A stretch of DNA of 25,857 nucleotides. Origin: a virus. This document shows positions 22,813 through 25,857 of the stretch, piece by piece. Made by a program: the position numbers and the translations under genes. Numbering within the stretch: the first letter of the stretch is position 1; each line of letters opens with the position of its first letter. Under the pieces are notes generated by a model. That model did no database searches. It had not been told where the DNA came from and saw only the letters and a list, made by a program, of their open reading frames with translations. Location: IMG/VR virus record IMGVR_UViG_3300044742_000117, positions 1-25,857 of that record. One strand, written 5' to 3'.

Positions 22813-22960
22813 ACGTACCTCCTCTCGCGTACGAGGATAGAGAGATATCAGGGTTTGTGTGAATTGTCACATGTAACAAACGTCACGTGTATTGTAATCG
22901 GAATAGGCAACATACACCACTGCCATGCATTGTAAGAGTTACCGTCGTGAGTGTTTGAAA
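22813..22960 (-). promoter_or_regulatory. Probable promoter region of the late operon
   Basis: These 148 noncoding nt precede the first gene of the long minus-strand operon. The minus strand shows two TACAAT boxes (about 22930 and 22890) but no clear matching -35, and a near-palindrome TGTCACATGTAACA at 22865-22878. No copy of the four-copy 18-bp box is found here, so late transcription may use a different signal. The promoter itself is inferred from position. Confidence 0.5.
22865..22878. promoter_or_regulatory. Near-palindrome TGTCACATGTAACA, candidate operator
   Basis: Centred on ACATGT, with TGT and ACA ends and one mismatched pair. It lies 53 nt upstream of the first late gene, where an activator or repressor could act. 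Confidence 0.35.
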
Positions 22961-23003
22961 GGGCGACCCCTACAGTCCCTTTCGAGACTGTAGGGATTCG
23001 CCC
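22961..23003 (-). terminator. Rho-independent-like terminator of the 23016 gene
   Basis: Two nested perfect stems: GGGCGA (22961-22966) with TCGCCC (22998-23003), and CCCTACAGTC (22968-22977) with GACTGTAGGG (22986-22995), around an 8-nt loop. That gives 16 pairs with a small internal loop. On the minus strand the stem is followed by TTTC, a weak U-tract. It lies 13 nt past the 23016 stop and would separate that gene from the late operon. Confidence 0.7.
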
Positions 23004-23015
23004 GTGTGGATCGTG

Positions 23016-23753
23016 CTAGCTGGACGTGCGAGCCGTGTCCTGCGCGGCCGCTCGACCCCGCTCGCTCATGAGTGACGCCACCCGCTCACGTGCGGCCGCG
23101 TCGCGCTCGACCGTGGGGCTTGACGCGCTAGCCCTGCGTCCCTTGCGCTTGCGAGCCGTAGCCGTCGTCACGAGGGGGACGCGCGAGCCGTCAGGCATGA
23201 CGCGATAGCATGTCCAGTCAACGGGAGCGGCATTGCCGTCCTCATCAGTCATAGTGATTGCACTGCGCTTCGAACCCGTCCAGCGCGGCATGCCCCGAAC
23301 CTCGCGGGCGTTGACGACGGTACCACTGGCATAGCCTTCGTCGCCCGTGCCTCGACCCTCGCGGTGTGGTTCAACTTGCATCGTTGATTCAATACCGTGC
23401 CAGTAGCTGTCCCGAGCCGTATGCCATTCGTCCAGTGCGGCATAGCGGTCAAGGGGTCGCGGGTAGTGGGTGAGTGTCCGGGTGGCCACGAGCGGTTCGC
23501 TAGGAAGCGCGAGCCGTGCGAGACGAGTAGTCATGTCGACTCGTGCGCGCGCGGCGCTTAGAACGCCTCTCCGCGATGCACGAGCGGCATTGTGCTTCTT
23601 GTGCAAGTGAGTCATGCGGCGGATGCGGTGCGGTGTCGCGGGAGTGTCGCCCGAGTAGCCTCCTGCACCACGCTTGGCGACCGGCTCACCGATGCCGCTC
23701 GGCGCAACGCAATCAGCGAAGTGACCCTCACCCATTGAACGCAGTACCGTCAT
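23016..23753 (-). CDS. Hypothetical GC-rich basic protein
   Basis: 245 residues, ATG preceded by AAAGGGG with 6 nt spacing. Composition is Arg/Ala-rich, with a basic N-terminal half (HKKHNAARASRRGVLSAARARVD) and a C-terminal stretch TARKRKGRRASASSP. A middle section shows DEDGNAAPVDWTCYRVMPDGSRVPLVT. I recognise no family. The DNA is clearly more GC-rich than neighbours and uses G/C-ending codons heavily, so it may be a recent acquisition. It has its own promoter box (23810-23827) and terminator, so it is a separate unit transcribed away from the plus-strand operon. Could be a regulator or DNA-binding protein because of the charge, but there is no motif to prove it. Confidence 0.65.
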   Translation of the reverse strand: MTVLRSMGEGHFADCVAPSGIGEPVAKRGAGGYSGDTPATPHRIRRMTHLHKKHNAARASRRGVLSAARARVDMTTRLARLALPSEPLVATRTLTHYPRPLDRYAALDEWHTARDSYWHGIESTMQVEPHREGRGTGDEGYASGTVVNAREVRGMPRWTGSKRSAITMTDEDGNAAPVDWTCYRVMPDGSRVPLVTTATARKRKGRRASASSPTVERDAAARERVASLMSERGRAAAQDTARTSS

Positions 23754-23809
23754 GTTCTACCCCTTTCCGTCGTGCGCCTCACGCGAGGCGCAATCGGTAT
23801 TCAACTGTA

Positions 23810-23827
23810 ATGATACTACGCTGTCAA
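23810..23827 (-). promoter_or_regulatory. 18-bp box, copy A (TTGACAGCGTAGTATCAT)
   Basis: It points towards the GC-rich gene, with 56 nt between the box and its ATG. Upstream flank TCGACCCAC resembles the flank of copy D (TCGACCAC). A TTGAAT lies 17 nt after the TTGACA and could be a conventional -10, but this is not seen at the other copies. Confidence 0.7.
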
Positions 23828-23871
23828 GTGGGTCGACGCAAGTCTCGCGCAATCCCTGCATGCATGCCGAT

Positions 23872-23889
23872 TTGACGACGTCGTACCAT
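23872..23889 (+). promoter_or_regulatory. 18-bp box, copy B (TTGACGACGTCGTACCAT)
   Basis: It keeps all 11 invariant positions of the four-copy consensus but has A6G and G7A. It lies 44 nt before the ATG of the 29-codon gene. Confidence 0.58.
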
Positions 23890-23933
23890 TCCAAGTGTTA
23901 GTTGAGAGCGAAGCTATCGAAGGGAGGCGCCGA

Positions 23934-24023
23934 ATGTACGAACGTTGTCTTGTGTGGCTCGGGTACAACGTCTCAAATCGTCGTATCCGTCGTAATCTCC
24001 GGATTATCCGGAACTGGTACTAG
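23934..24023 (+). CDS. Small basic protein, 29 residues
   Basis: ATG preceded by AGGGAGG with 6 nt spacing, one of the better ribosome binding sites in the early region. The peptide starts MYERCLVWLGYNV and continues with a very basic SNRRIRRNLRIIRNWY end (7 Arg in total). It lies between box B and box C, so it would be the first product of a short transcript. It could be a small regulatory or membrane/DNA-contacting peptide, or a leader peptide. No family known. Evidence is only start signal, composition and context. Confidence 0.5.
   Translation: MYERCLVWLGYNVSNRRIRRNLRIIRNWY
23942..23971. repeat. Inverted repeat ACGTTGT...ACAACGT
   Basis: Seven-base arms at 23942-23948 and 23965-23971 with a 16-nt spacer, inside the 29-codon gene. 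The arm shares ACAACG with the dyad at 24058-24078 and with sites at 24558 and 24566. Confidence 0.4.
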
Positions 24024-24050
24024 AGTATCGCGGTATCGATTTCGCGATAT

Positions 24051-24068
24051 TTGACAGCGTTGTATAAT
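24051..24068 (+). promoter_or_regulatory. 18-bp box, copy C (TTGACAGCGTTGTATAAT)
   Basis: It ends in a perfect TATAAT, 25 nt before the ATG of the 80-codon gene. The TTGACA is perfect too, but only 6 nt separate them, far less than the 16-18 nt that sigma-70 promoters need. TATAAT may act as a lone -10 box. Confidence 0.68.
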
Positions 24069-24078
24069 ATGTACAACG
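24058..24078. promoter_or_regulatory. Dyad CGTTGTA-N7-TACAACG, candidate operator
   Basis: Seven-base perfect arms overlap the TATAAT of box C, so a dimeric protein bound here would block or control the promoter. The other boxes lack this dyad, so regulation would be specific to the 80-codon gene. Confidence 0.5.
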
Positions 24079-24093
24079 AGGCAAGGAGAGACC

Positions 24094-24336
24094 ATGCGGG
24101 GGAACCCCGTCATGAAAGCCAAGCGCGTGACAGGCCCAACACCGAACACAGTGTTGGTGAATCGGGTGCGCCTGGAGCGTTGCTGCGTCAAAGGTTGCGA
24201 CAAACCCGTCGCGATTGTCAAGGTGATCTCGACTCACAAGGTCAAGCGAGCTTGTATCACGCACGCACAATCGTTGTCTGGTAAGCAGACACGAAAGTAC
24301 GGAACTGTAGGTTTTAGGCCCGCCTGGTTCGTGTAA
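24094..24336 (+). CDS. Small basic protein with Cys/His cluster
   Basis: 80 residues, ATG with AAGGAG 5-7 nt upstream. Residues 30-57 contain C30-C31-x3-C35 and C54-x2-H57 (RCCVKGCDKPVAIV, ACITHA), which could form a zinc ribbon or knuckle. The rest is basic with KAKRV and KQTRKYG. Such small basic zinc proteins in phages often bind nucleic acid, but I know no exact family. It is the first sizeable gene after box C and stands apart from the next gene by 460 nt. A hairpin spans its stop codon (24331-24350). A second in-frame ATG at 24112 lacks a good ribosome binding site. Confidence 0.7.
   Translation: MRGNPVMKAKRVTGPTPNTVLVNRVRLERCCVKGCDKPVAIVKVISTHKVKRACITHAQSLSGKQTRKYGTVGFRPAWFV
24097..24109 (+). 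other. Hairpin immediately after the start codon
   Basis: CGGGG-GAA-CCCCG directly follows the ATG at 24094. A 5-bp all-GC stem at the ribosome footprint could lower or regulate translation. Confidence 0.4.
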
Positions 24337-24350
24337 GGCTCACCTTACAC
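24331..24350 (+). terminator. Hairpin spanning the stop codon of the 80-codon gene
   Basis: GTGTAAGG-CTCA-CCTTACAC, an 8-bp perfect stem with a 4-nt loop that contains the TAA stop. No U-tract follows, so efficient intrinsic termination is doubtful. It may protect the RNA 3' end or aid Rho-type termination. Confidence 0.5.
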
Positions 24351-24405
24351 GACTCAACCCCCCGAGTTATGCTGCTATACCTAACGCATGCAGCGAATAC
24401 TACAG

Positions 24406-24465
24406 GGTATAAGTGGGTGCTTTAGAGTGATCCCAAATGTTAGAACACTCGCACCCACTAATACC
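24406..24465. repeat. Nested inverted repeat, 15-bp arms
   Basis: GGTATaAGTGGGTGC (24406-24420) pairs with GCACCCACTaATACC (24451-24465), one A/A mismatch. An inner stem GAGTG (24425-24429)/CACTC (24446-24450) stacks on it after a 4-nt bulge. It could be a small RNA hairpin or a binding site. Confidence 0.75.
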
Positions 24466-24467
24466 TA

Positions 24468-24498
24468 ATAGTATATATGACATAGTTATGTATACTAT
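24468..24498. repeat. AT-rich inverted repeat ATAGTATA...TATACTAT
   Basis: Perfect 8-bp arms with a 15-nt spacer, directly after the GC-rich repeat. AT-rich composition would suit DNA unwinding or promoter function. Confidence 0.6.
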
Positions 24499-24510
24499 AG
24501 AAAGTGCCTG

Positions 24511-24520
24511 TGACATGTCA
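24511..24520. promoter_or_regulatory. Perfect palindrome TGACATGTCA
   Basis: Ten-base perfect dyad 74 nt before box D. Its ACATGT core matches that of the near-palindrome at 22865-22878 (TGTCACATGTAACA), so one protein might bind both. Tentative. Confidence 0.4.
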
Positions 24521-24593
24521 GCAAATTTTACAATTTTCGTGAAAACGGACTTATTTTCAACGTCGACAACGTGTTAGCCCGTTTATCGACCAC

Positions 24594-24611
24594 TTGACAG
24601 GGCAGTACAAT
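24594..24611 (+). promoter_or_regulatory. 18-bp box, copy D (TTGACAGGGCAGTACAAT)
   Basis: Copy D precedes the rightward operon, with 185 nt of leader before the first ATG. A 6-bp hairpin TACCCC-TACG-GGGGTA (24611-24626) starts on the last base of the box. Confidence 0.68.
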
Positions 24612-24633
24612 ACCCCTACGGGGGTAATGTAGT

Positions 24634-24757
24634 GCTCACGGGGTCGCGGCATTCGATGTCTTACGACGGTCGTGCAGTTAGCACAACTTTGATCCTACAG
24701 ACCCCCGATGTGTCCAAAACTTCGGGTGCGACCAAACTTGCAGGGATCACCGTGAGC
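24634..24757 (+). ncRNA. Putative structured leader RNA with possible pseudoknot
   Basis: P1 pairs GCTCACGG (24634-24641) with CCGTGAGC (24750-24757). P2, contiguous on the 5' side, pairs GGTCGC (24642-24647) with GCGACC (24728-24733). Inside lie hairpins GTGC-agtta-GCAC (24672-24684) and CCCGA...TCGGG (24704-24708/24722-24726). TGATCC (24690-24695) can pair with GGATCA (24744-24749) to form a pseudoknot next to P1. The RNA ends 39 nt before the ATG of the 96-residue gene. I cannot match it to a named riboswitch. Individual short helices can arise by chance; the adjacency of P1, P2 and pseudoknot is the argument. Confidence 0.45.
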
Positions 24758-24796
24758 CGAATTTGAACTTCGAAAACCGGAAAGGGGGTGAATCAC

Positions 24797-25087
24797 ATGA
24801 AGATCGTACTCAATCCGAGCTATGCAACCACGAACACTGTCCGGTTCGATGAGGAGTCAACTCAGGCTCCCGTAGATCCGACAGACTTCCTGGCCGCAAC
24901 TCCGAGGGCATCCGGTGTCTTGGGGGATCCGTTTACTCAGTACCTCAACGCCGATCAGCTCGCCGCACTAGGATGGAAGCCGTCCAAGATCGGTGAGATG
25001 TACGTGGCCGAGGGTGGCCGTGGCAAGACGTACAATCGCCGCGACGTGGAGGGGCCTAGCATTACGCTAGATATCAAGGTGGTGTAG
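24797..25087 (+). CDS. Conserved small phage protein, 96 residues
   Basis: Starts at ATG 24797. A GTG at 24788 is in frame but forms part of the Shine-Dalgarno AAAGGGGGTG, which is 6-8 nt from the ATG, so I reject it as start. The protein opens MKIVLNPSYATTNTVRFDEE and ends SITLDIKVV, with GDPFTQYLNADQLAALGWKPSKIGEMYVAEGG in between. The 'MKI.L......NTVRf.e' start and beta-strand end resemble small hypothetical proteins common in actinophages. No function known. It is the first gene after box D and the structured leader. Confidence 0.78.
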   Translation: MKIVLNPSYATTNTVRFDEESTQAPVDPTDFLAATPRASGVLGDPFTQYLNADQLAALGWKPSKIGEMYVAEGGRGKTYNRRDVEGPSITLDIKVV

Positions 25088-25114
25088 TTTGTATAACTTC
25101 ACAAAGGGGGTGCG

Positions 25115-25252
25115 ATGATTACTCTCGATGAAGCAAAGTTAGCATGGCGCTGGGTGAGCAAGGATGTCCAGGTTCCCCTCTGGCTGTATGCCGCCTTGCT
25201 TGTTCAGGCGTTCCTAAACGCAACCGCGTTTGTGATCGAGGTGCTGTCGTGA
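25115..25252 (+). CDS. Small hydrophobic protein, 45 residues
   Basis: ATG with AAAGGGGGTG 1-11 nt upstream, the same 10-base sequence as before the previous gene. Residues 1-19 are soluble (MITLDEAKLAWRWVSKDVQ), and 20-44 are mostly hydrophobic (VPLWLYAALLVQAFLNATAFVIEVL), possibly one membrane segment. The stop TGA overlaps a following ATG (TGATG). Too short for family recognition. A membrane-associated early phage protein is plausible but unproven. Confidence 0.62.
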   Translation: MITLDEAKLAWRWVSKDVQVPLWLYAALLVQAFLNATAFVIEVLS

Positions 25253-25280
25253 TGCGACTGGATGACCAGGGAGGAATAAC

Positions 25281-25857
25281 GTGAAGGTATGGACTACCCT
25301 CACGCCTGACGAGCTTCGCGATATCGCCGCTAGCGTCGGAGTCAAGATTCATTCTGACTACGCCGGAAGCGGTATTTGCAAGAATGGGCGAGCGTGGAAC
25401 TTTCGGCTCGCACTGAATTCGGATATCCCGAAGCGCGATTCAGGCTACAAGTACCAGAGAGTGTCTGCATCGACTTACCAGAATAATCGGAGAGTCGCCG
25501 CTGTATGCTGGCATGGACACCGTGACTTCATGCGGGCGGTCTTTGCACGAGATGCGGATGCGAGGATCAAGAGCGCGATCAGCGACTACAGGGGTAGCGA
25601 GGCTTTCGAGCTCGACTTCCCTGCGACTGCATACCGTAACGTGGGGAGCCTAATGTACCCCATGTTCATGAAGGATACGTGTACTTGCTCGTGGGGTGAG
25701 TACGAAGATGTCGATGCGAGTATCGGAGGAACTACCTCAGTTCGTATGCAGCAGAGCATGATCACTGCGTGTCCACACGTGATCTTCACGCCCGATCACT
25801 ACAGGGCAGACGGATCGTGCAAGTGTGATGATCCGCACGATGCCAACATGGGTGAGT
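25281..25857 (+). CDS. Conserved phage hypothetical protein, truncated by window edge
   Basis: GTG start with GGGAGGA 6-7 nt upstream. 192 codons are visible and open to the right edge. It contains YKYQRVSASTYQNNRRVAAVCWHGHRDFMRAVFARDADARIKSAISDYRG, and the CWHGHRDF block (76-83) with Y-RN-VGSLMYP further on is a pattern I associate with uncharacterised proteins of actinophages. Later Cys pairs (CTC at 134-136, CKC at 180-182) suggest possible zinc binding. Function unknown. A 10-codon frame (25252-25284) ends by overlapping this GTG and could couple its translation to the upstream gene. The C-terminus is missing. Confidence 0.8.
   Translation, partial: MKVWTTLTPDELRDIAASVGVKIHSDYAGSGICKNGRAWNFRLALNSDIPKRDSGYKYQRVSASTYQNNRRVAAVCWHGHRDFMRAVFARDADARIKSAISDYRGSEAFELDFPATAYRNVGSLMYPMFMKDTCTCSWGEYEDVDASIGGTTSVRMQQSMITACPHVIFTPDHYRADGSCKCDDPHDANMGE

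Larger units (their letters stand above)
23754..24093. promoter_or_regulatory. Divergent control region (340 nt) between minus and plus genes
   Basis: It holds three of the four 18-bp boxes (one minus, two plus), a small 29-codon gene, and several ACAACG/CGTTGT half-sites. Near the minus-strand start there is also an inverted repeat GCGCCTC-acgc-GAGGCGC (about 23775-23792). No tRNA or longer coding frame with support was found. Confidence 0.75.
24337..24796. promoter_or_regulatory. 460-nt noncoding control region
   Basis: No supported coding frame. In order it holds the end of the 24331 hairpin, a 15-bp inverted repeat with inner stem, an AT-rich inverted repeat, a perfect 10-bp palindrome, an A/T-rich tract (about 24520-24555), box D and a structured leader. 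A control region, small RNA, attachment site or replication origin are all possible. Confidence 0.65.

Noticed and set aside
24051-24068. Classical sigma-70 promoter TTGACA/TATAAT
   Set aside because: Both hexamers are perfect but only 6 nt apart. No good -35 lies 16-18 nt before the TATAAT, and no good -10 lies 16-18 nt after the TTGACA. The short spacing is conserved in the other three copies, so I treat it as a different element.
24331-24350. Confident intrinsic terminator
   Set aside because: The stem is good but no T-tract follows on either strand, so it is listed only as a hairpin with moderate confidence.
24788-24796. GTG start for the 96-residue gene
   Set aside because: The GTG is part of the Shine-Dalgarno sequence AAAGGGGGTG; the ATG at 24797 has correct spacing.
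25252-25284. 10-codon gene starting at TGATG
   Set aside because: Only ten codons and it contains the Shine-Dalgarno sequence of the next gene; better explained as a coupling device than as a protein.

Overview
The window looks like part of the genome of a tailed double-stranded DNA phage (or prophage), most likely a siphovirus. It has a complete head and packaging set (large terminase, DUF935-type portal, S49 maturation protease fused to a scaffold-like tail, decoration protein, HK97-fold capsid protein), a connector and tail set, a single tail-tube protein, a frameshifting tail-assembly chaperone and a tape measure gene. I see no contractile sheath. The host cannot be fixed from sequence. 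Base composition looks only slightly GC-rich. Several small proteins resemble families I associate with actinobacteriophages, so an actinobacterial or other Gram-positive host is a tentative guess. No rRNA, tRNA, insertion sequence, integrase or CRISPR array was found.

Layout. Positions 22812 down to 1 form one long minus-strand late operon of about 25 tightly coupled genes, with stop/start overlaps such as TAATG, TGATG, TAGTG and TAGATG. In transcription order it begins with four small genes and a small beta-rich virion protein (22812-21106). A large tail-fibre/adhesin locus follows (21065-11707). Then come terminase (11705-10075), portal, protease/scaffold, decoration and major capsid (10088-5502), connector and tail-completion genes (5486-3633), tail tube (3400-2408), chaperone G/GT (2387-1675) and the tape measure, which runs off the left edge. 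Fibre genes lying upstream of terminase is the reverse of the usual lambda-like order.

The fibre locus is the most modular part. Three proteins (730, 1041 and 211 residues) carry a 20-residue beta-strand repeat of the type ATVYVDLQASGTE. Two of them end in an RW-x7-RW-x7-RW motif and are each followed by a small paralogous gene, which suggests a duplicated cassette. A stand-alone LuxR-type DNA-binding protein and a Sec-signal-peptide protein are embedded among these genes.

The right end holds a control region and a divergent plus-strand early operon. A GC-rich minus-strand gene (23753-23016) ends at a strong hairpin terminator. Four copies of an 18-bp element (11 invariant positions; TTGAC box and TA(T/C)(A/C)AT box only 6 nt apart) occur at 23810-24611. 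Each lies upstream of, and points towards, a different gene: the minus-strand gene, an unlisted 29-codon gene, an 80-codon gene and the rightward operon. The last copy is followed by about 185 nt of potentially structured, possibly pseudoknotted leader RNA before a 96-residue protein, a 45-residue hydrophobic protein and a conserved phage protein that runs off the right edge. This four-copy element and the leader are the best candidates for a previously undescribed regulatory system.
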